From Desulfobacteraceae bacterium (GTDB lineage Bacteria; Desulfobacterota; Desulfobacteria; Desulfobacterales; BuS5), in contig JAUVKE010000077.1 in assembly GCA_030592105.1 (NCBI GenBank), positions 1 through 9,328 on the forward strand: DNA of 9,328 bases, in the 5' to 3' direction. The translations under genes were made by a program, and so were the position numbers. Within the stretch, counting starts at the first letter, position 1, and each line of letters begins with the position of its first letter. Shown here one piece after another: positions 1 through 6,068 of the stretch. Under the pieces are notes generated by a model. It saw only the letters and a program-made list of their open reading frames with translations, was not told the DNA's origin and made no database searches.

Positions 1-143
1 ATAACTGCCTCCTCTGCTTTAATTGTATTAGATATTGTGAACCCAAAGCGCTAACCAATGAAAGCCTTGGCGGATTGGAAGATATGATACAAAACCGTAT
101 GCTTGAGTATGGAGAACCTGGAGAAACAAAAATATTTATATGA
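1..143 (+). CDS. C-terminal end of a [4Fe-4S] ferredoxin-type protein (partial)
   Basis: An open frame enters from the left edge (first whole codon at 3) and stops at TGA 141-143, leaving 46 visible residues. It begins with a bacterial-ferredoxin cluster-binding pattern, C-x2-C-x2-C-x3-C-E-P (NCLLCFNCIRYCEPKAL), followed by a short hydrophilic tail ending GETKIFI. The four cysteines and the following proline are the classical signature for one [4Fe-4S] cluster used in electron transfer. The rest of the protein lies outside the window, so the parent enzyme cannot be named; it could be a small ferredoxin or the ferredoxin tail of a larger oxidoreductase. A separate promoter before cobS argues against it being essential to the same transcript. 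Confidence 0.7.
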   Translation, partial: NCLLCFNCIRYCEPKALTNESLGGLEDMIQNRMLEYGEPGETKIFI

Positions 144-154
144 AAAATCAAGGA

Positions 155-222
155 CTTAGGGTTCGCTCGAAAATAAATTAGCAATGCTTAAAATGTAAAG
201 TTATTTTTGAGCACCCCCTTAG
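155..222. repeat. Palindromic intergenic repeat (copy 1)
   Basis: The arms 155-176 and 201-222 are imperfect inverted repeats, with a core of GCTCGAAAATAA (165-176) against TTATTTTTGAGC (201-212). The left part (155-199) recurs at 4892-4936 with 39 of 45 bases identical. It lies 11 bases after the stop of the ferredoxin-type gene and could fold as an RNA hairpin or act as a weak terminator. It resembles a miniature mobile element or the end of an insertion sequence, but no transposase is present. Confidence 0.6.
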
Positions 223-278
223 TTCTAATTTCAGCCTTAATTGAGATGACCTGTTATCCATGCAGAAGAATCAAATTA

Positions 279-306
279 TTGACCCCATGGAGTTTGGGTG
301 TATAAT
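279..306 (+). promoter_or_regulatory. sigma70-type promoter for cobS operon
   Basis: The -35 element TTGACC (279-284) and a perfect -10 TATAAT (301-306) are separated by 16 bases. Transcription would start near 313, giving a leader of about 60 nt before the cobS ATG at 373. The spacer contains an ACCCCA/TTGGGT imperfect dyad (about 282-299) that could be an operator, but this is weak. No cobalamin riboswitch fits in so short a leader. Confidence 0.65.
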
Positions 307-372
307 ATATGAACCGTACATAAATAATTTCACTGCTTTATCGGTCAAAACTTGGGGAGGCGTACAAAAAAA

Positions 373-1098
373 ATGAATCTATTTATTTCTGCATTACAGT
401 TTATGACAATTCTTCCTGTTGGAAAAACCGAGACTCCCGACATAAAGAAAATGCACCAGTACTTCCCCCTTGTGGGAATTTTTTTGGGTGTTATTATATC
501 AATGTTTGACCAGATTGCCCTTATGCTATGGTCGCAGCAGGTTGCATCCCTTCTTGATGTAGTCCTTCTTATAGTTTTAACAGGAGCATTTCATGTGGAC
601 GGCCTTGGGGATACAGCAGACGGTCTTTTAGGTATCCGTACAAAAGATCAGGCTCTTTTAATTATGAAGGACAGCAGGCTGGGAACAATGGCCCTTGCCA
701 CAATCTTTTCTGTTCTGCTGATCAAGTGGTGCGGTATAATGGGAATCGGTTCCAATAGAATTTTACTCCTTATTATAATACCGGCCTACGCAAGGGGAGC
801 TATACTCTTTGGAATATATTATTTCGAATACGGAAGAGAGGAAGGAACAGGAAAAGCCCACTTTGCCAATCCATTAAAGATAACCGATTTCTGGGGTTTA
901 TCCATACCTTTTGTTCTTTCTTTTTTTATTGGCTTTAAAATGATATTGCTTAATCTGGCTTTTATTATACTGGTGGCTATTCTTATCATGTTTTATAAAA
1001 AACGTATTGAATGTATCACCGGAGATATGTTAGGAGCAATGACCGAAATTGTGGAAGCTTTTCTTTTTCTTATTATATCCATGGGATGCTGCATATGA
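373..1098 (+). CDS. cobS: Adenosylcobinamide-GDP ribazoletransferase (cobalamin synthase)
   Basis: CobS is an integral membrane enzyme that joins adenosylcobinamide-GDP to alpha-ribazole (phosphate), the last assembly step of the cobamide nucleotide loop. The 241-residue product has the usual family length and several hydrophobic segments. It carries the hallmark acidic motif HVDGLGDTADGL (residues 74-85, with D76, D80 and D83), then MKDSRLGT (98-105), an ARG motif (140-142), and GDMLGAMTE (217-225) near the C terminus. An in-frame TTG at 352 would add seven residues. I prefer ATG 373 because GGGGAGG (354-360) then serves as its ribosome site and the protein begins in the family style, MNLFISALQFMTILPVG. 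The gene overlaps cbiR by 4 nt, so the two are probably translationally coupled. Confidence 0.93.
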   Translation: MNLFISALQFMTILPVGKTETPDIKKMHQYFPLVGIFLGVIISMFDQIALMLWSQQVASLLDVVLLIVLTGAFHVDGLGDTADGLLGIRTKDQALLIMKDSRLGTMALATIFSVLLIKWCGIMGIGSNRILLLIIIPAYARGAILFGIYYFEYGREEGTGKAHFANPLKITDFWGLSIPFVLSFFIGFKMILLNLAFIILVAILIMFYKKRIECITGDMLGAMTEIVEAFLFLIISMGCCI

Positions 1099-1928
1099 AC
1101 AATTTTCAGGACAAAAACAACCTGTTACCTGACCTTTCAAAATCCTACAGGGGAATTTTTCCCTTTAGCATAGGGACAACATCTTATATTTATCCTGACA
1201 AGATTCTTCCCAATGTTGAAAAGCTTGCCCCTTATTTAGATGAGATAGAGATCTTACTTTTTGAAAGCGACCGGGAAAGCCTCCCTGACAAAGAGGAAAT
1301 CAAGCAGCTTGCAGCCATTGCCGACAATTTTTCAATTTCATATAACATTCACCTTCCCATGGATATTTATCTGGGGTCTGAAGATTTATCTGCAAGAAAT
1401 TATGCCCTAAATACAATCAAACAGATTGTCAACCTTACATCTCCCCTCCCCTGCTCCACCTATACCCTTCATATAGAGTCTTTTTCAAAAGATATGGAGA
1501 AATGGAAGTATCATTCATTTAAAAGCATGGAAAAGCTTGCTGCATCAGGAATAAAACCTGAAAAAATATCCGTTGAAACACTCCTTTACCCCTTTGAATG
1601 GATAGAAAAAATAATAATGGATTTTCCCTTTTCAATATGCATGGATACAGGCCACCTTATGCTGCAGCAAATTGATCCGCTGACCTTTTTTAATAAATAT
1701 ATCGACAGAATCTCCATTATTCACCTCCATGGAGTTGAAAATAAAAGGGATCATATTTCTTTGGCCAGGCTCGGGGGGGAAAAAATCGAAACCATATTAA
1801 ATATATTAAAGAGATTCACAGGAATTGTTTCCATTGAAGTATTCTCCTTTGACGACCTGGATAGTTCACTGAAACTCCTTGATGCTTGTCAGGATATTGT
1901 TTTTTTTGACAATCCTGCTCAATTATAA
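1095..1928 (+). CDS. cbiR: CbiR-like cobamide-remodelling enzyme (AP-endonuclease/xylose-isomerase-type TIM barrel)
   Basis: The 277-residue protein has the pattern of a metal-dependent TIM barrel of the sugar-phosphate isomerase/AP endonuclease 2 superfamily. Candidate metal or catalytic residues fall at strand ends: H86 (NIHLP), H126 and E128 (LHIES), E161 (SVETLL), D184 and H187 (MDTGHL), H210 and H212 (IIHLHG), D219-H220 and E248 (SIEVF). Members beside cobamide genes are CbiR, which hydrolyses the phosphoribosyl bond of a cobamide so the lower ligand can be replaced. The direct overlap with cobS, which re-attaches a new nucleotide, supports that role. ATG 1095 was chosen because it overlaps the cobS stop (ATGA); upstream in-frame starts would overlap cobS coding sequence. 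The barrel family is certain in broad terms; the substrate is inferred from context. Confidence 0.78.
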   Translation: MNNFQDKNNLLPDLSKSYRGIFPFSIGTTSYIYPDKILPNVEKLAPYLDEIEILLFESDRESLPDKEEIKQLAAIADNFSISYNIHLPMDIYLGSEDLSARNYALNTIKQIVNLTSPLPCSTYTLHIESFSKDMEKWKYHSFKSMEKLAASGIKPEKISVETLLYPFEWIEKIIMDFPFSICMDTGHLMLQQIDPLTFFNKYIDRISIIHLHGVENKRDHISLARLGGEKIETILNILKRFTGIVSIEVFSFDDLDSSLKLLDACQDIVFFDNPAQL

Positions 1929-1942
1929 TATTAATACTGATT

Positions 1943-3298
1943 ATGACTACAGCGTCCCTAAAAAAAATTTCCTGCAACAACAATAATCTAAAGCTGATCC
2001 TTGATAATCTTCAGGATGGTGTAATTGCCCATGATTTAAACCGGCGTATATTCTATTTTAATAAAAAAGCTGAAGAGATAACTGAATACAGCAAAAAAGA
2101 TGCTGAGGGGAGGGACTGCCACGAGGTATTTGGCACCCCCTTTTGCGGAGAGCTATGTTCTTTTTGCGGAAAAGGTCCGTCACTTTCAAAAGCTTCAAAC
2201 TATTCAATTAATATTATCACTAAAAATGGTGAAAATCGAAAGCTTGAAATGTCTGTGGTTATGATGAAAGATGAGGATGAAATAGATTTTGGAGTACTTG
2301 CGACATTTAAAGATATTACTGAAATCATAAATCTGGAGATCATGGCGGGGAAGCTTTCCAAATTTTCAAATATTGTAGGCCAGACCCCTGTGATGATCGA
2401 TATTTTTCAGCAGATCAGAGAGCTGGCTACGTATACAGTCCCTGTTCATATTCATGGAGAAACCGGCACAGGGAAAGAGCTTGTTGCCAGGGCAATCCAC
2501 GATGAAAGCGTTCACAAAGATGGGCCTTTTGTGCCGATAAACTGCGGAGCACTCCCTGAAGGGCTTGTCGAAAGTGAGCTTTTCGGGCATGTAAGAGGAG
2601 CTTTTTCAGGGGCAATACGTGACAAAAAAGGCCGATTTGAGCTTGCCCAGGGTGGAACAATTTTTCTGGATGAAATAGCGGAACTGCCTAAACAGGCCCA
2701 GGTAAAAATTTTACGTTTTTTACAGGAAGGTGTTGTTGAAAAAGTAGGATCTGAAAAACTAATAACCGTGGATACAAGAATTATCAGCGCAACAAATAAA
2801 AAACTTAAGGAAGAGACTCAAAAGGGAAATTTTCGAAAAGACCTGTATTACAGGATCAATGTTATTCCCCTCAATATTCCCCCTTTGGAAAAACGAAAAA
2901 ATGACATACCCCTTCTGGTAAAACATTTTTTAAGGCAGGCATCTGAAAAAACTGGTAAAAAACAGAAAAAAATTTCCAGCGAAGCTATTTCACTTATGAT
3001 GGACTACTCATGGCCCGGCAATATCAGAGAACTTGAAAATATCATCCAGTTTGCCACCATCAAATGCAGGGGTGAGACAATAACTTCGGATAATTTTCCT
3101 GATGAGCTTACAAAAAACAACGTTGAAAAAAAACAGGCCCCTGGCCGTTTTAAGAAACTTGATCAGGAATCTGTTAAAAATGCCCTTGTCCAAACAGGTG
3201 GAAATAAAGCAAAAGCTGCAAAAAAACTTGATGTTGGAAGAGCAACACTTTATCGCTTTATAAATGACCATCCGGATATTATACCTGATGGCATTTAA
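1943..3298 (+). CDS. PAS-domain sigma54-dependent transcriptional activator with cysteine cluster
   Basis: The 451-residue enhancer-binding protein has three parts. Residues about 15-130 form a PAS sensor containing C59-H60, C68, C72 and C75. Residues about 140-380 form the AAA+ ATPase: Walker A GETGTGK (172-178), sigma54-contact loop GAFSGA (219-224, a serine variant of GAFTGA), Walker B GGTIFLDE (237-244), arginines R298 and R304, and WPGNIRELEN. Residues about 405-445 form a Fis-type helix-turn-helix (NKAKAAKKLDVGRATLYRFI). It would use ATP to open sigma54 promoters in response to a signal at the PAS domain. It starts 14 nt after cbiR with no strong ribosome site, so coupled translation is likely. 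A sigma54 promoter drives the convergent redox gene, making that gene a plausible target. The ligand is unknown; the cysteines suggest redox or metal sensing. Confidence 0.92.
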   Translation: MTTASLKKISCNNNNLKLILDNLQDGVIAHDLNRRIFYFNKKAEEITEYSKKDAEGRDCHEVFGTPFCGELCSFCGKGPSLSKASNYSINIITKNGENRKLEMSVVMMKDEDEIDFGVLATFKDITEIINLEIMAGKLSKFSNIVGQTPVMIDIFQQIRELATYTVPVHIHGETGTGKELVARAIHDESVHKDGPFVPINCGALPEGLVESELFGHVRGAFSGAIRDKKGRFELAQGGTIFLDEIAELPKQAQVKILRFLQEGVVEKVGSEKLITVDTRIISATNKKLKEETQKGNFRKDLYYRINVIPLNIPPLEKRKNDIPLLVKHFLRQASEKTGKKQKKISSEAISLMMDYSWPGNIRELENIIQFATIKCRGETITSDNFPDELTKNNVEKKQAPGRFKKLDQESVKNALVQTGGNKAKAAKKLDVGRATLYRFINDHPDIIPDGI

Positions 3299-3304
3299 GG
3301 GTAT

Positions 3305-3343
3305 AAGGTAAGGGATATATAAAAAAAATATCCCCTTACCTTT
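3305..3343. terminator. Bidirectional hairpin terminator between convergent genes
   Basis: The left arm AAGGTAAGGG-ATAT (3305-3318) pairs with ATATCCCCTTACCTT (3328-3342), with one bulged base and an A-rich loop. It starts seven bases after the activator stop and 32 bases beyond the stop of the convergent gene, where a shared terminator is expected. Neither flank has a long T tract, so efficiency is uncertain. Confidence 0.55.
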
Positions 3344-3374
3344 GGTATTATACGGCTTTAAACAGATTCAAAAT

Positions 3375-4763
3375 TTACATTTTTACAAAATTACTCTTTT
3401 TTACTCCGCAAACCGGGCATTCCCAGTTATCGGGAATATCCTTAAAATCCGTTCCTGGTTCAATTCCGCCATCTGGATCCCCCTCTGCGGGGTCATAGAT
3501 ATATCCGCATACCTCGCAACGATAAAGATCCCCTTTTGTTTTTTTATTGAGGTCTTCCTTTCTATGGGTGGGGGCATTAGGCGGCTCAGTTCCTTTTTTA
3601 ACATTATGATAGTATGCATAAGACATGGGAATCCCCTGCCTGATTACATCGGCGCTTTGAATCTGCCCCATAAAAATGGTGTGGAACCCTGCGCTTATTT
3701 CGCTGACCACCTTTGCCTCTACAAAACTTAACACATTATCCATGATAATTGGTGCACCGGTTATTCCTGATTTGTATTCTATCTCTCCGAACTTGTTAAT
3801 ATCCCTTCCCGATTTAAATCCGAAATTTGCAATAAAAGGCATGGGAGTCTCTTCTGACAGAATTGAAACGCTGAACACACCGGAATCTTTTATATATTCA
3901 TGGGTCAGGTTATTTTTATTGATGCTCACGGCAATTGTCGGGGGATCATCACTCACCTGAAAAACAGTATTTGCTATCTGCCCATTTGATTTACCATCTT
4001 TGACTGAACCTACTACATATACTCCATAGTTTATATTAAAGAAGGCCTTTTCATTTATTTTAGATGTATCTATATTGTCGGAAACAGCTGTTCTGGTTTC
4101 AACACCTAATTCTCTTTTTAAAACATCAATTCCAACTTCTAAAATGAGCTTTCCCAACCGCATGGGCTTTGTATATTTTTTAAACCGTTCTATGGTCCTC
4201 TTTATAAGGTCAAGGGCCTCGTCATCGGTGAGCCCTTCTGCCAATACCTGTGCAATCATGGGACGGGATGCAGCATTTCCACCTGCCACCACCTTCCATC
4301 CCTTTTTCGTCCCTATCAAGCCAATATCCTTTACCCAGGATTCAGAGCAGCAATTGGTACAGCCTGATACACCGATCTTGAACTTTGATGGAAGTTCATA
4401 ACCATGATAAAGTTCATCCAGCTTTATTCCAATACCAACGGCATCCTGCTGTCCAAGGCGGCAAAAAGTAGTGCCGGGACAAAATTTTATACTTCTTACA
4501 CACATCCCCGCTGCTGCTGCGGGCTTCATGCCGAGATCCTGCCAAATATTATCGAGATCTTCTTCTTTGATCCCCACAATGGCAAGACGCTGGGCACCAG
4601 TTGCTTTAATGGCAGCAGCATTGTATTTTTCAGATGCATCAGCAATCTTGCGCAAAATCTCCGGGCTGCATATACCACCAGGCAGGTGGGGAACTATTGC
4701 AAAAGTTTCACGATCTTTTTGTACAATTGCTCCTTTGTCTAATCTATCTTTTTTTCCCGACAT
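3375..4763 (-). CDS. Fused siroheme sulfite/nitrite reductase-like, flavin reductase and rubredoxin protein
   Basis: Three modules can be read in the 462 residues. Residues 1-220 match the small assimilatory-type sulfite reductase pattern: a ferredoxin-like half domain, then the siroheme-[4Fe-4S] ligands C95-x5-C101 (CPGTTFC) and C135-x3-C139 (SGCTNCC). Residues about 240-395 form an FMN-binding split-barrel flavin reductase ([30 protein letters not shown]). Residues about 413-462 form a rubredoxin with C416-x2-C419 ([10 protein letters not shown]) and C449-x2-C452 (CPVCG). The last two modules resemble the high-molecular-weight rubredoxin Hrb, which passes electrons from NAD(P)H to flavodiiron proteins. 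Electrons could flow from FMN to rubredoxin or internally to siroheme; substrates such as sulfite, nitrite or NO are possible but unproven. All metal ligands are intact. AAGGAG lies 11 nt before the ATG, and a sigma54 promoter lies upstream. Confidence 0.88.
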   Translation of the reverse strand: MSGKKDRLDKGAIVQKDRETFAIVPHLPGGICSPEILRKIADASEKYNAAAIKATGAQRLAIVGIKEEDLDNIWQDLGMKPAAAAGMCVRSIKFCPGTTFCRLGQQDAVGIGIKLDELYHGYELPSKFKIGVSGCTNCCSESWVKDIGLIGTKKGWKVVAGGNAASRPMIAQVLAEGLTDDEALDLIKRTIERFKKYTKPMRLGKLILEVGIDVLKRELGVETRTAVSDNIDTSKINEKAFFNINYGVYVVGSVKDGKSNGQIANTVFQVSDDPPTIAVSINKNNLTHEYIKDSGVFSVSILSEETPMPFIANFGFKSGRDINKFGEIEYKSGITGAPIIMDNVLSFVEAKVVSEISAGFHTIFMGQIQSADVIRQGIPMSYAYYHNVKKGTEPPNAPTHRKEDLNKKTKGDLYRCEVCGYIYDPAEGDPDGGIEPGTDFKDIPDNWECPVCGVKKSNFVKM

Positions 4764-4830
4764 CTCTTAATAATCTCCTTTTTGTTTTAAATTCAATAAC
4801 CATGCTTTATGATAAGTTTTATGACAAAAA

Positions 4831-4848
4831 AGCAAAAACCATACCAGG
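4831..4848 (-). promoter_or_regulatory. sigma54 (-24/-12) promoter of the siroheme-flavin-rubredoxin gene
   Basis: Read on the - strand, CTGGTATGGTTTTTGCT has GG (4845-4844) and GC (4833-4832) exactly 10 bases apart. It fits the consensus YTGGYAYG-N4-TTGCW. Transcription would begin near 4820, about 57 nt before the start codon at 4763. The neighbouring gene at 1943-3298 encodes a sigma54 activator, which fits local control. Confidence 0.65.
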
Positions 4849-4859
4849 TATATTTACTG

Positions 4860-4891
4860 GCCATTAAAATATGGCAAAAAGCCATACCAGG
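4860..4891 (-). repeat. Duplicated sigma54 promoter core with altered spacing and overlapping hairpins
   Basis: Bases 4874-4891 repeat the promoter at 4832-4848 almost exactly, with one extra base, so GG and GC are 11 instead of 10 bases apart. This copy is therefore probably not a working sigma54 promoter. The segment also holds GCCAT (4860-4864), ATGGC (4871-4875) and GCCATA (4881-4886), which give two mutually exclusive hairpins or a repeated half-site for a protein. Confidence 0.5.
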
Positions 4892-4936
4892 CTTAGGGTT
4901 CGGTCAAAAATAAATTAGCAATATATAAAATTTAAA
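4892..4936. repeat. Dispersed intergenic repeat (copy 2)
   Basis: This segment matches 155-199 at 39 of 45 positions, including CTTAGGGTTCG and AAAATAAATTAGCAAT. The right inverted arm seen in copy 1 is decayed or missing here. It abuts the duplicated promoter core. It is most likely a remnant of a small repeat family or insertion-sequence end. Confidence 0.6.
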
Positions 4937-4986
4937 AAAAATAATTTTTAAAAGATAGAAAAGATAGAGATCTTATTGAGAAAGAA

Positions 4987-5000
4987 TGAGACATGTCTCA
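4987..5000. promoter_or_regulatory. Perfect 14-bp palindrome, candidate enhancer-binding site
   Basis: TGAGACATGTCTCA is an uninterrupted perfect dyad in an AT-rich stretch. It lies about 140 bp upstream of the -24 element and about 170 bp before the inferred start of the sigma54-controlled transcript. This is a usual distance for Fis-type activators that act by DNA looping. No second copy was noticed nearby, so binding by the neighbouring activator is inference. Confidence 0.4.
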
Positions 5001-5082
5001 CTTTAAGGTGTTTCAAAAAAATCTTCAGTTTTGATTTGAGGGTAACTGTAGATTAACGGAGTGAAATTATTTATGTGAGGAT

Positions 5083-5202
5083 CAGTAATGTCCGGTTAGA
5101 AGCTTGCGTGGGGGAGTTTAATTGTTTTTGTAGAGTATTTAATAAATTTCGTAGAATTTCTAAGTATTTTATTTTTTGCAGTTTTATAACCGGACACTGC
5201 TG
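5083..5202. repeat. 120-bp element bounded by terminal inverted repeats
   Basis: The ends CAGTAATGTCCGGTTA (5083-5098) and TAACCGGACACTGCTG (5187-5202) are inverted repeats matching at 14 of 16 bases, with a perfect 10-bp core TGTCCGGTTA. The interior of 88 bp is AT-rich and non-coding. This is the architecture of a miniature inverted-repeat element or an internally deleted insertion sequence. No clear target-site duplication is visible. It lies about 50 bp beyond where hicA-like homology stops. Confidence 0.5.
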
Positions 5203-5250
5203 TATAAAAATAGATGATGGCTGTTATGTATGCGGATTTAGACAAAAAAA

Positions 5251-5424
5251 TATTTTTACTAATTTCTGTTGATCTCCCATGATTTTTCACAGGGTATTGA
5301 GGGCCTTTTTTTGATTCTGGCGAGGTTGGTTTTAAGAGGATAATTTCTGAACCTTTACCCCTTTTTCGAGGTAAGCTTTTAGTTTTTTTAGTAAATCTTT
5401 TAAAGCAAAAGGCTTTTTAGGCAC
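5251..5424 (-). pseudogene. Frameshifted and truncated HicA-like toxin remnant
   Basis: From GTG 5424, which overlaps the end of the hicB-like gene by 8 nt, the frame reads VPKKPFALKDLLKKLKAYLE and then stops after 30 codons. In a second frame the sequence continues RKRGKGSEIILLKP, then KKGPQYPVKNHGRSTEISKN, which resembles the basic core and the histidine-containing PVKNHG end of a HicA-type small RNA-interferase toxin. A frame change near an A5/G4 run (about 5360-5367) joins the two halves. Similarity fades after residue STEISKN, so the C terminus is also lost. Order and overlap with a HicB-like gene support the assignment. A sequencing error at the homopolymer could mimic the frameshift but not the lost end. 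Confidence 0.6.
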
Positions 5425-5776
5425 GACAATAATTATTAACCTGGCAGGTGTTGGCTATAATTGACGATGGGACAAAATACCCTTTAGCCTTATTAAAAGT
5501 CCTTTCCAGTTTATACCTTTGTTCACTGTGTTCTTTGCATTTAAAAAACTCTTCCCATACTTCCTTTGGGGCGGGATGGTAAAGATTATCTATATTGTCA
5601 TTACTAAAGGTATAATCAACCTGGGCGCAAACAAGGGCTACAATTTCTCTTTTAGCATCGTCAGGAGTCTTCCCTGTTGCCACAATATCTAATTCAAGAC
5701 AATGGGCAGCATAAAGATTATCCTCTTCTTTAAGCAATATATTAAAAATCATACTGTTTTCTTGAGAAGTTCCCAT
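5417..5776 (-). CDS. HicB-like antitoxin, apparently orphaned
   Basis: The 119-residue protein begins with the HicB-type partial RNase H fold: FNILLKEEDNLYAAHCLELDIVATGKTPDDAKREIVALV (about residues 11-49), including the HCLELDIVATG segment typical of HicB/UPF0150 proteins. The C-terminal part ends in a conserved-looking tail, FVPSSIIANTC. HicB antitoxins bind and block HicA mRNA-cleaving toxins and can repress their own operon. The start is well supported: AAGGAG lies 6-7 nt upstream of ATG 5776. The partner toxin gene downstream is broken, so this is likely an antitoxin left without its toxin. The gene begins 49 nt after tRNA-Arg and may be read through from it. Confidence 0.75.
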   Translation of the reverse strand: MGTSQENSMIFNILLKEEDNLYAAHCLELDIVATGKTPDDAKREIVALVCAQVDYTFSNDNIDNLYHPAPKEVWEEFFKCKEHSEQRYKLERTFNKAKGYFVPSSIIANTCQVNNYCRA

Positions 5777-5825
5777 ATTTATCTCCTTTTTTTTAACATA
5801 TTAGTCACTACTACTTGATTTAATG

Positions 5826-5901
5826 TGGTACGCCCGGCTGGATTCGAACCAGCGATCTTCAGCTCCGGAGGCTGACGCCCTATCCCCTGGGCTACGGGCG
5901 C
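5826..5901 (-). tRNA. tRNA-Arg (anticodon CCG)
   Basis: The 76-nt sequence folds as a standard cloverleaf: acceptor GCGCCCG against CGGGCGT, D stem GCCC/GGGC, anticodon stem TCAGC/GCTGA with loop CTCCGGA, and T arm CTGG-TTCGAAT-CCAG. The loop gives anticodon CCG, reading the arginine codon CGG. The 3' CCA is encoded (5828-5826). No partial copy of its 3' end, as left by an integrated element, was found in the window. Confidence 0.95.
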
Positions 5902-5955
5902 AAATATTGATGGATAAATTACTTTAGTTTCTGTTTTTCGATTTTTTTGGAGTTG

Positions 5956-5984
5956 ATTATAGCTTTTACCATCATAAATCAGAA
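5956..5984 (-). promoter_or_regulatory. Possible promoter of tRNA-Arg
   Basis: On the - strand a perfect TATAAT (5961-5956) lies 17 bases from TTCTGA (5984-5979), a poor -35 element. Transcription would start about 50 nt before the tRNA. The -35 slightly overlaps the inverted repeat at 5983-6068. Confidence 0.35.
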
Positions 5985-6068
5985 CTGAGCTATGGTGAAA
6001 TTTAAAAAACTCTGGTTGTTTAAGCGCAGCGAGTTTCAGAAATTTTCAAATTTTATTATAGCTCAGTT
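5983..6068. repeat. 86-bp imperfect inverted repeat (MITE-like) at the 3' end of the selA operon
   Basis: The arms 5983-6014 and 6037-6068 are inverted repeats matching at about 26 of 32 positions, with a perfect 11-bp end AACTGAGCTAT. They are separated by a 22-base loop containing AAGCGCAGCG. The right arm includes the stop codon (6063-6065) of the deoxyhypusine-synthase-like gene. RNA from either strand would form a long hairpin. There is no T tract after it, so a mobile element or mRNA-end stabiliser fits better than a classic terminator. Confidence 0.6.

Larger units (their letters stand above)
4937..5250. other. AT-rich intergenic stretch without a supportable gene
   Basis: Open frames here on both strands are short, low in complexity and lack family resemblance. 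Apart from the palindrome at 4987-5000 and the inverted-repeat element at 5083-5202, I see nothing functional. The region looks like decayed accessory DNA between the sigma54-controlled gene and the toxin-antitoxin remnant. Confidence 0.5.

Noticed and set aside
141..177. TGA at 141 read as selenocysteine, since selA is present
   Set aside because: The frame after TGA runs only a few codons to TAA with no family-like sequence and no obvious SECIS context, so it is a normal stop.
144..372. Cobalamin riboswitch upstream of cobS
   Set aside because: No B12-box-like sequence was found and the leader after the predicted promoter is only about 60 nt, too short for the usual element.
2130..2146. 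TGGCAC...TTGC resembling a sigma54 promoter inside the activator gene
   Set aside because: GG and GC are 11 bases apart instead of 10, and the site lies within conserved PAS coding sequence.
5075..5272. 65-residue frame on the + strand
   Set aside because: It has a random-looking AT-rich composition, spans both ends of the inverted-repeat element, overlaps the toxin remnant and has no convincing ribosome site.
5826..5901. tRNA-Arg as the attachment site of an integrated element
   Set aside because: No integrase gene and no repeated copy of the tRNA 3' end is visible in the window.
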